DNA of 64,000 bases from the NCBI GenBank assembly GCA_905183005.1, contig CAJJDO010000056.1, forward strand, positions 176,450 to 240,449, read 5' to 3'. Source of the stretch: Paramecium pentaurelia (lineage: Eukaryota > Ciliophora > Oligohymenophorea > Peniculida > Parameciidae). Positions 52,205-61,954 of the stretch are shown piece after piece; position 1 is the first letter of the stretch, and each line of letters begins with the position of its first letter. The notes beneath the pieces are model-generated. The model saw only the letters and a list, made by a program, of their open reading frames with translations, did not search any database and had not been told where the DNA came from. A program made the position numbers and the translations under genes.

Positions 52205-53371
52205 ATTTTTAATATTTTTTTGAAAATTTTTTATTTTCTTTAAATAACATGAAATCCTATGAATTTAATGCTTAAATTTAGAAATTAAATAAAGTATTGA
52301 ATTAAAAATATTCTACATTTCAATTAGCCATTAAGCTTGATTATTTATAATAATTAAATAATTTAAGTTATTTATGATATAACAATTAAAATCTCAATAT
52401 TATTTGAAAATCAATTTTCTATTTGTAATTTGTAGGATTACAACTTTAATTTATAAATCAGTAAGTAAAGACATAAAATAGATTTAGAAAATAAGCTAAC
52501 TTTTTTTAAAGTATTAATACATTCTTCATAACTCTATCTTTTCGAATTTATCATAACTATGAACATGTATGATATATTTTAAAATTCTTATATTTCTACT
52601 TATTACTTTTATATTTTAAAATCTATGCAAGTAATTCAACATTCTACATACAAAATGATTTTAATTAAAAGGTATATATGTAAAATTATATAATTTAAAA
52701 AAATAAAATAAAAGTTATTTTAAAATTAGAATGATGATTTGAATTAAGCAGGCATAGTTTATTTCTATATATCGAAATTGATATATGCTAAATAATTTAA
52801 CTTTTTTAAATATCTTCTAATACAAATTTACCTAAATATTCAAATTTCTATTAGGATTAAAATATTAAAACTTAAAATTATTAACAGGTTCTATTTCCAC
52901 TTAGTCAAATAATTAAGAATTCATTTTATGGATTATTCCTTCCTCGAATACTTCATCATATGATTCAAAAATATCATTATTATCTTCTTTTTATAATTCA
53001 ATAAAAAGTGAGCTTCATAATATTTTAATTCGCATAAAAAGCTCAATCAATTTCGTAACAACCTATTCCTCAACTTTGAATTTGGGTGAAAATATTAAAA
53101 TTATATATTTAACAAAGATTTTTTAAATTTAATGCTACTTTTAACATATAACATCACTCTAATAAATTATATTATTTTAAATCCAAATATAATTATTAAC
53201 TATCTTATTCTAACCAATTATTTATAATTGTTTTTAAATTTAATTAAAATTAATTAATAAAATCTATTAAGCTCTAAGAATTCTATTACCTAATAGAATA
53301 ATGCTATGCTTTATAAACTTAGTACATAGGATTATATTTAATTGATTAAAACAGTCTTATAGAAATAAAAA
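52205..53371. other. Spacer upstream of the giant gene and the first GTPase gene
   Basis: About 1.2 kb between two divergent genes, with no convincing intact gene. A minus-strand frame with one interrupting TGA (see 52526-53100) may be a gene remnant. A 42-codon plus-strand frame at about 52250 is not supported. Both neighbouring promoters must lie here. Confidence 0.5.
52526..53100 (-). pseudogene. Possible decayed gene with one internal TGA
   Basis: The frame reads sensibly before and after a single TGA at 53015-53017: FKVEEQVVTKLIELFMRIKI, stop, then SSLFIELQKEDNNDIFESYD followed by EVFEEGIIHKMNSQLFDQ. It then continues free of TGA to 52526, ending with hydrophobic, less gene-like sequence. 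No intron of normal size removes the TGA and there is no clear start. I read this as a remnant of an unrecognised gene. It may be chance in AT-rich DNA. Confidence 0.3.
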
Positions 53372-54805
53372 ATGTCAATGGTTCTCTTAGGATAAATCGG
53401 CTCAGGTAAAACTACAATTTATAATAAAATTACAAATTCAAAAGAAGCAACGCCAGCAGGTGGGGCTTCGGTTACTAGGAGTGTTTTTATGAAAAAATCA
53501 TGTTACGGGTAAGGGTTTTCCGTATTAGATACACCAGGTTTTGGATCAGATTCAAATAAAATAGATCATATTGCAGGGGTGCTTTCTGCTTTATCTGAAG
53601 GACCAATTAACAGAATTGTTATTCTAGCTAGATTTGCTAGAACTAATGTAATTTTAGAAGATGTAAAAAGAATTTTGCCTGCATTTATCAATTATAGGCA
53701 TATGATCACAGTAATTGTTACATGTTGGGATTTTTGTAAAAAAAAAGAAGAGCAAGAATCAAATAAAAGAGAAATACAATAAAGGCTTGCATAATATAAA
53801 ATTAATTCAGTGATGTTTGTTGGTAAAAATGACTCTTCTGAGAGTATCTGTCTTTAAATTGATCAAATTATTGCTACATCCCCAGCACAAAATGTTAGTT
53901 TAATTGAAAATGATATCTTCCAGAATTTTGAAATGACAGATTATGATGATGGAGAGATTTTTGAAATTGAGATTTTTAAAGGTAAATTAGTAACATAATA
54001 CCACAATTTTTTTAATTAAGCATTAATACTTATAGAAAAACACAATATTTAAAAAGGATTATAAGCAGATTATTTCTATGCAATAACATAATTTGCCAAA
54101 TAAAAAGTAGATGATGTTATGAAATAATTTGAGATGGAAAAACTAGGCACCATTGATAAATTAAGCGAAAATGAACAACTTAAGGTCATTCAAATTCATT
54201 TTTAACTTAAAAATACTATATTTAAAGATTATGAATATCTTGTTGATGCTGCCCACAAACAAACTCACAATTCACATTTCACCAAATTTATTAAAAAATG
54301 CCATCATTGTGGCGAAATTTGGTTCAAAGCAGCTGGTTGTGAAGGCGAGACAGTCTGTGGACGCCTCAATGGGAGTCATATAGATGATTTCATCAAATAG
54401 GAAGATCCTCCTCTAAAATTTAAAGTTACATACATAAATGAGAAGTTGTAAGTGAAACTTGATGAGTCTGTGAAACCAAAAGAAATAGTGTTAAATGAAA
54501 AAAATATAAAAAATTTAATGACGGACGAGACAAAAATTAAGCTAGAACAAATGACATTGAACGGTGAAACATTCAAAGTAGGTGGAGCTGGATGTAAAAG
54601 AGTAATAGAGTGGGAAAAAATGTTTCCATTGTCAGAAGAAGAAATCAATACTGTTTTAGGTATTTTAGATATTAAATTGTGTGAGAAAATGGTTGAAATT
54701 GAGAAATTAACATAATAGAAAACACTAAACTAATAAATATAATATAAGGAGGAACTAGATAAGAAAATAAAAGAATAATAAACAAAAATCTAAAGAGCAA
54801 CATGA
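53372..54805 (+). CDS. AIG1/GIMAP-like GTPase with Cys-rich C-terminal region (copy 1)
   Basis: 477 residues, no intron. The GTPase domain starts at once: MVLLGQIGSGKTTIYNKI carries the P-loop GxxxSGKT, and FSVLDTPGFGSD is the DxPG switch II motif. The usual small-G helices follow, with VIVTCWDFCKKK near the base-recognition position. The layout fits the AIG1/GIMAP branch (septin-like GTPases that polymerise on membranes). After about 290 residues a Cys/His block appears (CHHCGEIWFKAAGCEG then VCGRLN), probably metal-binding. Two further segments (FKVGGAGCKRVIEWEKMF and SEEEINTVLGILDIKLCEKM) are also found in copy 2 at 61955. The tail is Lys/Gln-rich. The companion gene starts 88 bp downstream on the same strand. 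Confidence 0.88.
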
Positions 54806-54893
54806 AATTAATAATATATTATAATATTTTTAATAGAATTATTTTAATTTTATATTTTCATTCTGTTTCTTGAAAAACATTAATATTTTTATC

Positions 54894-56489
54894 ATGAAAA
54901 TAATTATAATTGGTGAATATTTTGAATAATCCTAGAAAATGTAATACATTTTAGACAATATTGAAAATTGTGAAATACATTTTACTAATATGGAAAAGGA
55001 TTTATTATATTAAATTGAAACAATTTAAAAAAGTTAGAGAAGTAGCATAACGAACATAATATATGAAATTAAGAAATCAAATAACTAATTATAAGATACT
55101 GTTATATCTCAACTTAAAAAAGCTAGAAGATTTTATCAGTTCATATTTTTAATAAGCAATGATCAAATTTAAGAAGAAGCCAATAAAATTAAGAATTAGA
55201 TAAATAGATATGTAAATGTTTAAATATACAATCTTGTTGATTATTTCAAACAAAATTATGGTTATGATAAAAATATAGACTTGAATGGTAAGCAAATTGC
55301 ATTATTTATCAGTAAAGAATAGGATATTAAAAATTTAATATTTAATACTGTTAAATCCCCTGCTATATTACAAAACAAATGGGCTTTAATGAATACTCCA
55401 TAATTTAATATGAATTAAGATGTTGAAGAAAGAAATGAAATGATTAGCGAATTTTAGTAAATTTTTAAAAAATACTAATACCAAATATCTATTTTGTTTA
55501 TAATTGTAGATTTAGAAAGAAATGATATAGTAAAACAAAATTTTATGGATTTATTTACTTAATTACAAAAATTTAACTAAAAAATTATAGTGTTATTATA
55601 TAATCGTTTTGATGAAAAGTTTGAAAACAATCCAACCCTAAATAATTTTTTTTTTAATTTAGCTAAAGTTAGAAAAGTTTATTCACTTTCAAACAATTAA
55701 CTTTAAAGTTAAGAATAAATTAATGAATATTTTAATAAGATTTTGGAAGAACAACAAGAGGATCTAGAAATAGGTATTGATATGAAAGACACTCTTTTTG
55801 AAATAAGAGATGAAAGATAATCTGAGATTGATAGATAATCTTTTGAATAAGATTTCTATAAAAATAAGGTAAAACAACTAAAATAAGGTATTTATTAAGA
55901 TGAATAATAAATTAATTTGTACCAAGAAAAGATTGCAGAGCTTCAAAGATCAAGAAAAGACAAATTAAATTAAATAAGAGAGTTAGATAGAGAAATATAA
56001 TAACAGTAAAAGTGTATTGATAGCATTTAAAAGGATACTTCCATCTAATCACAAAATTCAAGGGAATTCAAACCTCCATAACAACAAGGTTCTTAAATAA
56101 AAAATTAGAATTAAATGATAATTGATAATAAAAGTTCTTAAATGATATAATTAGAAATTTAAAACCTCTAAAGAGAGAATATATAGTTAAATGAGTAATT
56201 ATAGGAATATTTAAGCAAATAAGAGAATATACATAAAAGTAAAAATGGAAGGAAATCGCAAGATTAAGAAAGATAATTAACATAATAAATAGAAGACTTA
56301 TTGAAGAAAATAGAAGAAAATGATTGTAAGACTAAGGAATACAACAATTAATTAGAATAGCTATAATAGGATTTTAAGAAAGATAATTAGAAATTTGAAT
56401 AACCCAATAATGGATACAATCGACATAATAATTATCCAAATTAGATATCTAAGGTTTTCTAGTATAATAATAGATCTGGATGGAGTTGA
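54894..56489 (+). CDS. Pseudo-GTPase-like coiled-coil protein, partner gene of the AIG1-like GTPase (copy 1)
   Basis: 531 residues, no intron. The N-terminus MKIIIIGEYFEQSQKMQYIL has the first strand of a GTPase fold but no GKT, so nucleotide binding is doubtful. Later KIIVLLYNRFDEKFE sits where a GTPase would have its NKxD strand, and VRKVYSLSNNQLQ where the final strand would be. From about residue 285 it becomes Gln/Lys/Glu-rich coiled coil to the end (IAELQRSRKDKLNQIRELDR and similar), with a basic tail. I therefore infer a degenerate member of the same superfamily, possibly dimerising with the upstream active GTPase. The family is not established. A decaying second copy of this gene lies at 63376. 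Confidence 0.75.
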
Positions 56490-56795
56490 ATTAAATTCTT
56501 CATATAATACATAACTCCTTAAAACGATAATATATTATTTTTTATAGCTATCAAATTTAAAAGGAAATTAATTTTATCGATACTAACGCTTATAAATTTA
56601 AACATCTTATATTTATTAAAAGTTCAATTTTTATATATTAAATTAAATATATTGAAAATTTATCACAAAAAGCTTTCTATTTATTAAATTATTCATACTA
56701 TAATTCCATAAATAATAATTGAATGTTTCCAACTTTAATACATAATGTAAATAAGAATTTTCAATTCTCATTGTTATTATTCTTCACCAAATTTT
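56490..56795. other. AT-rich spacer, nothing recognised
   Basis: 306 bp after the companion gene, very AT-rich. No ORF or motif supported. Confidence 0.45.
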
Positions 56796-57116
56796 TCAAA
56801 TAAATTCAAATTCATCTATGTTTTGTAATATTTCAATTATTAAAGGAAATTTGTCATTTATATAGGTCCTCTATTTAAAATATCAAACTTTACAATTTTC
56901 ATAGTCCTATTCTAATTATTATTTAAGATTTAGAGAATATTAAATTTCAAATAAAGTTGTTCCTCCTATTCGCTATGTTCCAAGACCAAAATCTACATTT
57001 ATAATATCAACAGTTAAATTGATTAATATGTTGACTTATTCTTGTTTAGTTTAGAACTAAGTAATAGGTATCTTAACTTATATAAAACATGGATGATTAA
57101 TATAGTGAGTTAGCAT
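56796..57116 (-). CDS. Small unrecognised protein, about 100 residues
   Basis: ATG at 57116-57114 opens MLTHYINHPCFIQVKIPITQ and continues NILINLTVDIINVDFGLGTQ then RIGGTTLFEIQYSLNLKQQL, a plausible alternating beta/alpha protein. An 18-nt GT...TAG segment would have to be spliced out to reach the end (RTYINDKFPLIIEILQNIDE). That is at the short limit for this organism's introns, so the model is uncertain. No family is recognised. It overlaps the start of the opposite-strand frame at 57089 by 28 bp. One of the two starts may be wrong. Confidence 0.45.
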
Positions 57117-57717
57117 TTGATTGTGTCGAAAATAGTTTAAAGATTCTCGACAATTTTAAAAATTAAACATTATTATCATAGAAATTGAATTAATTGAATT
57201 AGAAAATATGGTGTTTCAATTCCCTTTTTAATGAATTATATAAAATGTCAATCAAAACAATAGTATCTTTAATAAAGAATTTTAGATTATAAATTCCTAG
57301 ATGTTATGGTTATAAAAAAAGATAAGGTGTTTATTTATTTTAAAATAGACATAAGCATTATCAACTATCTTAAACTTGGATGGAACCTTGAAAATTGGCG
57401 TGGGCTAGCCAAATATACAGTTTAAGAAAGAGAATACTTTTATATTTATTTAAATATTTATGAGGAAATGTAAAGTTGCATAGATATAGATTTTTAAATA
57501 ATCATCTCTAGACTCTAATTAAATAATATTTATTGAATTTTAAATTATACATATTGATCCATCTACAATAAACATTTATGTAGGTAAGAGAGAATCTTAG
57601 AAAATCATGCAGAATACTTCAATCTCAAGATGCCATAATCTATAAAATAACAAAACCTTGTGGATATAAAAAATGATAAAATTATTCCATCTTGATTTAT
57701 ATCTATCTATTTTATGA
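57089..57717 (+). CDS. Small unrecognised protein, about 200 residues
   Basis: ATG at 57089 gives MDDQYSELAFDCVENSLKIL, a helical start, followed by SQKLNQLNQKIWCFNSLFNE. A 23-nt GTATC...TTTAG intron then joins a second exon that stays free of TGA to 57717, including ILNLDGTLKIGVGQPNIQFK. Without the intron the frame stops at about 57400. The second exon reads less convincingly than the first. No family is recognised. The PG-rich protein gene starts 50 bp downstream on the same strand. Confidence 0.45.
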
Positions 57718-57767
57718 TCACGTTATTAATTATAATATGACAATTAATTTTATCAATAAATTATATA

Positions 57768-58645
57768 ATGTAACATACCAATAATAAAGCAAAATAATCC
57801 TACTCTTTCTCTAAAGCTAAACGTTTTTCATAAACAAACACAAAGTAATCATATGTATTAACTAGAATAGTTATACTACAGCTAACTACAATATTAATAG
57901 AAGTATAAATAATAGAGCTCATTCAATTGGTAAAGGTCCTCGATCAGATTTTACTAAATCTTTTAGTAATGCCCCTCCTCCAACCTAATATATTATCTCT
58001 AGTCTCTTTGATATTCCTAAAGAGAAAGGAATAACATTCGGGATTTCAAGAGAAGTTTTAAAAATTAATTATTATTTCATATTAGAAAACCAAAGAATTA
58101 GGATATATTACTTAAGGAATTTAAAGAAATCCAGGAGTTGGCAATTATAATTGTTCCTATTATTTTGACCCAAAAATATAATATACTATGAGGCCAAAAA
58201 CATAATCTAATTGGCTACCAAGTAATTTTCTAATAAAGAATTAGAATTCTTATAGGAGTAAAGTTTAGATTGTAATCCTGGCCCAGGGAAATATGATTCG
58301 ACAGATATTGATTAAATGGGTTAGACTATTTATTCTCGATATAGAAGTTCTAGATGCTATAAAATAGGTAAACAAGAACGATTTGAAAAAATAAGTAGTT
58401 AAGTAAATTATTTAGGATAGATTAGTCCAGGCCCAAATACATATAAATAAACAGATGTTTTAAATGATTCTGGCTTATATTATGAATCAAAACATCGAGG
58501 ATAAGGAAAACGGATTATATGTAAAGAACCAAGACGAAGTTTTATTGATTTAATCTATTAAAAGAGTACTAATGATTAAAGATAATTAAAAAAATCTAAT
58601 AGAACTTTAGATTCTCAAGTCAAGTTATATGAATCGGAATTTTGA
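57768..58645 (+). CDS. Sperm-tail PG-rich repeat (SHIPPO/ODF3-type) protein
   Basis: About 265 residues with three introns (26, 31 and 23 nt). It starts MQHTNNKAKQSYSFSKAKRF, where SFSKAKRF is the typical lead-in of a PG-rich repeat. The repeats themselves are NPGVGNYN, NPGPGKYDS and SPGPNTYKQ, each Pro-Gly-Pro-like followed by Tyr and spaced by 60-80 residues. The C-terminus is basic. Proteins with this repeat bind axonemal and cortical microtubules, so a ciliary or cytoskeletal role is inferred. The number of repeats is low compared with long ODF3 proteins. It lies between the two GTPase cassettes but appears intact. Confidence 0.82.
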
Positions 58646-59183
58646 TTTTAGATAGTTATTTTATATTATTCAATATAATGGTATTTTCATTGAATTTGGG
58701 ATTCCAAACTCAGTTTTTTTTAAATAAAATTATTAGTTAAAATATATTTTTAACTAATAATTTTAAAGTTATTTAAATAATTTACTCTTTTTTATTTCCG
58801 AATTTGATGAATTTAATCCAGTTGATAAATATTATCATTTTATATTTATTAGATATAAAATAATCGAGCAATACAATAAATTATTTTTCTTTCTTGTCAG
58901 TTACTTTACTTTTAATCAAATATGTCTTTTATTAATGTCGAAAAGTTTACTTTTTTATTATTTAAATAAATTTATTCTCTAAGGATACATATTTTCTCTT
59001 TTTAATCTTTTTTAGAAATTCTTATATTCTGTTCAAGTAACCCTCTCAAATTAATCAAAAATACCTAGCAAAATCATTAATAAAAAATCAAATATAAAAT
59101 TAAGAAATGTAAAATAAATTTATTTTTTGAATAATGTATCAACTCCTATATTTATTTTTAATCATTTCGCAATTCTTATTTCA
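58646..59183. other. AT-rich spacer, nothing recognised
   Basis: About 540 bp after the PG-rich gene with no supported ORF or RNA. It leads into the transposase remnant. Confidence 0.45.
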
Positions 59184-59990
59184 TCAAGCATTTTTTAATA
59201 ACCTTATTTCTTAATAAAGCTTAATTCCTGTTCTGCAATTTTTCTTAGCCAAAGCACATTCGAACTAGCTCCTTAATCTTTCAATAGGATTAAGTTGTGG
59301 ACTGTAAGAATGAAGAAATAAATGCTCTATAAATTCAAGGATATTTTTTTATTAATTACTCTTTATTAAAAGATGCATTATCCATTATAAAATAATTCTT
59401 ACAGCATCTACATTAAATTTAAAACATTGATATATTAATAGTTCCCTTCCAATCGCCCCAATAATATTTATCCTTTAAGTTAATTTTGTTCGGTCTACTT
59501 TAAGACTTTATTTTTGAGGTTACCGAATCTTCAGAAATGGATTCTCTTTTCCAATTCCTGTCTCATCTATATAAACAGGAATTCAACTTTCTTTTTATAA
59601 TAAAAAATAAAATCATAATAATAAATTGATAAAAATTTAATCTATCAATTTTTCAGATTTTGTATATTTCTCTAAAATTCATATAGATTTTATTTATCAA
59701 TGATATAATTAAATTTGATATAATTCATTTTCAATTTTTATACTGCATTCCATGTAAAGTAATTTACCTTAAAAACTCTTCATTGTTATTATTAATCTGT
59801 GAACATAAATAATTTGCATATTTTTCATCAAAACTTCGATTGCAATAATTCATAAAGTACAACTTTACATTTTAATCAATATTGTTCTAAAATTGATTTC
59901 TCATTTTTAGATTCTCTTCACAGTTTTTATATTTTTACCATAAATTAGTATTTTTTGAGGCAAGATGATTATAGGATCTTGTTCCTATTC
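59184..59990 (-). mobile_element. Broken Tc1/mariner/IS630-superfamily transposase
   Basis: Three parts of a DDE transposase survive in different frames: PVYIDETGIGKEN (59553-59579, first Asp), NYFIMDNASFNKEQLIKKYP (about 59330-59400, second Asp) and LHSYSPQLNPIERLRSQFEC (about 59255-59315, the SPxLNPIE signature with the catalytic Glu). Between the first two is INIIGAIGRELLIYQCFKFN, also typical. Second Asp to Glu is about 34 residues, as in Tc1-like DD34E enzymes. Frameshifts, TGA codons and a shortened first spacer show it is dead. The frame ends in TGA at 59184. The open stretch at about 59.73-60.0 kb may be its 5' part but is not recognisable. No terminal inverted repeats were found by eye. 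Confidence 0.75.
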
Positions 59991-60200
59991 CAATAGCGCT
60001 AAAATTGTAATTAATTATTTTTATATATAAATAAATTTTTTTATCTTTTCCTCTTCATATCAACAAATTTTTCTTAATTTTTATCAGAAAGATATGTAAT
60101 TGTAACAATTTTCTAACAATTTTTCATATTATTACAAGACATATATGGGGAGTTTTAAATAAAACCATTCCCGGGTTTAACCAATCAAGAAATTAGGTAA

Positions 60201-60240
60201 AGTCTTAGGTGATCCCAAGCTCTTAGCTTTTGCTAAGACT
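60201..60240. repeat. Short inverted repeat / hairpin
   Basis: TCTTAGC-TTTT-GCTAAGA forms a perfect 7-bp stem with a 4-base loop at 60221-60238. The arm CTAAGACT (60233-60240) can also pair with AGTCTTAG at 60201-60208, so two mutually exclusive stems exist. The nearby sequence, including CCCGGG at 60170, is richer in GC than its surroundings. It lies between the transposase and reverse transcriptase remnants. Its role is unknown. Confidence 0.5.
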
Positions 60241-60334
60241 CTAATCTTATTCATTTTTTACCTAAAATTAACATCTTCATTTACATGTATAAGGAACATG
60301 GATAATTCATTCAGAATTGAAAAATTCTAGATAA

Positions 60335-60880
60335 TGGTTAAATCTATCAGCATAAGCTATTATCTTAACTTAAGATAATTACATATTTTTTAATCATCTT
60401 CTTTTCCCATTTATCTCCTAAAACAAGCTTTTTTTCTTTAGCATGCTAAGGAATATTCTCAATTAAATATTTAAATGAATATAAAAAAGGAATGTTCCCA
60501 TTAGAGATCCTTAATAAACTCCAAACTTAAAATTGCCTTTTCTTTCATTAACTGGGTCATAGATATATAAAGAGTCATAAAATCTTTAAACCAAGGTCTA
60601 ATTCTCTTAGTAAAAAATATTTAAAGTATCTTTCCTAACTTCTCAAAATTTCAAATAATATAAATCAATATCATAGGCATTGAAAAGATCGAAGAATATA
60701 ACTGAGTTTTATTACTTAACTTTTTTAGAATTATACTTATATTTATACTATTCTATCATTTAAAAAATATGGTACTAAGAAGTCATACCATTCACAAATC
60801 TTATTTAGGATGTTAAGGAAGGTATAAAACATGCATCTATTAATATAATTAAATGGCTCTAAATCATAAGAAGTCTAAAT
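60335..60880 (-). mobile_element. Broken non-LTR-type reverse transcriptase
   Basis: Ordered motifs of a retroelement reverse transcriptase are seen on the minus strand. Upstream is IRFVNGMTSQYHIFQMIEQ (about 60757-60811). Motif A is VIFFDLFNAYDIDL (about 60664-60704, with the first catalytic Asp). Motif B is FGVYQGSLMGTFLF (about 60489-60530). Motif C is IIAYADRF (60341-60363), where the usual YADD reads YADR. Spacing A to B (about 60 residues) and B to C (about 50) fits the family. TGA codons and frame changes between the motifs, plus the lost second Asp, show it is inactive. The motif set is that of LINE-like or related elements. No long terminal repeats were noticed. Confidence 0.72.
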
Positions 60881-61306
60881 TCATCAATCGAGGGTAGATT
60901 TGGATATGGCTTATTTAATGGCGCTAGCAAAATGGAGAATATAAATTCAATTATAAAATTACATCAAAATTTTAATGAAAATATCATTAATTTTAGAGGG
61001 AAAGTTTGTAAGGTATTTTTATTCAAGCAGGTCAATTATTATGATTTTTTATTAAATTAGAATAATACATATCACAAAATAAATATCCATAATGCAAACT
61101 GGAAAATCGAAATCAAATTCCACCTTTAAAAATTTTTCTTTTAAATTCAAATCAATTATCATATTTCTGTTCTTTGCCTTTTTTGAATCCTTCCTCCGTT
61201 TTCTCACCATCTCTCTTCGTTTCCATACATACATCAAATTTTGTAAAATATTTATTTTGTAAATTGTTAATCCAAAAAAAAATTTCCAATGATTGGAATT
61301 TTAAAC

Positions 61307-61814
61307 TCAAAAATTCATTACATATGCATCACATGCTTCATTATATGATATATCACTGTAGGTCTGAATTAGTATGATATTTTATAAATTTTAATTTTAT
61401 ATTCTTTCAAATGTTTTCCATTTTTTTTTAACAAAAGAAGTCATATCACTAACTTTATGTTTATCGTGTTTCCAAAAAACACATCTTTCAGATTTATCAA
61501 TACCCTCCCCCTCCCTTTGCTTTTTTTTATAATTTTGCTTTTTTCGATTAATTTTGTGAAGAATAGGTTTCTTTTTTTGCAAATGTATTTGACTTTTAGT
61601 TACTTGTATGAATTTATTTATTTATATTAAATTAACTAAGTTTTTCAATAACTTCATCCTTTAAGCACATAAATATATAGAAAATAATAATAAGACACAC
61701 TTTGAATTTTTTTAATAAACAAAACTTTTTGTTAGAGTGGATAAACCAAGCATCTAATACATCAACGGGTAATAGCAGCACTCTATCATTAGCTATCATT
61801 AGTAGATAAGGCAT
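61307..61814 (-). pseudogene. Unrecognised frame with a shift in a G-rich run
   Basis: ATG at 61814-61812 gives MPYLLMIANDRVLLLPVDVL then DAWFIHSNKKFCLLKKFK and a Lys/Gln-rich stretch. It ends in TGA just after a run of G (complement of 61500-61515). The next frame continues at exactly that point with GIDKSERCVFWKHDKHKVSD then MTSFVKKKWKTFERI, down to 61307. A one-base slip in the G run would join them. This may be a decayed gene, possibly part of a mobile element, since it abuts the reverse transcriptase. No family is recognised. Confidence 0.35.
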
Positions 61815-61954
61815 GCATTAGCTTTGAAAAATAAGAAATTGACAATATATATATTTTTTGAAAATTTATTAACAAATCCCCTAATTCTATTAGGCTAATA
61901 GAAGCTCTTTTTTACAAATTTTATGCATTTAGCCTTAAATTATTTTTTAATAAA

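Noticed and set aside
8518..52760. An identical 18-mer (AATTAAGCAGGCATAGTT) at about 8521 and 52743
   Set aside because: It lies in different reading frames in the two places and the flanks do not match. A chance match is plausible in AT-rich DNA.
60215..60260. Possible U2 snRNA, because the hairpin with a TTTT loop followed by GCTAAGA resembles U2 stem I
   Set aside because: The essential branch-site recognition sequence GTAGTA does not follow, and the next 40 bases do not match U2.
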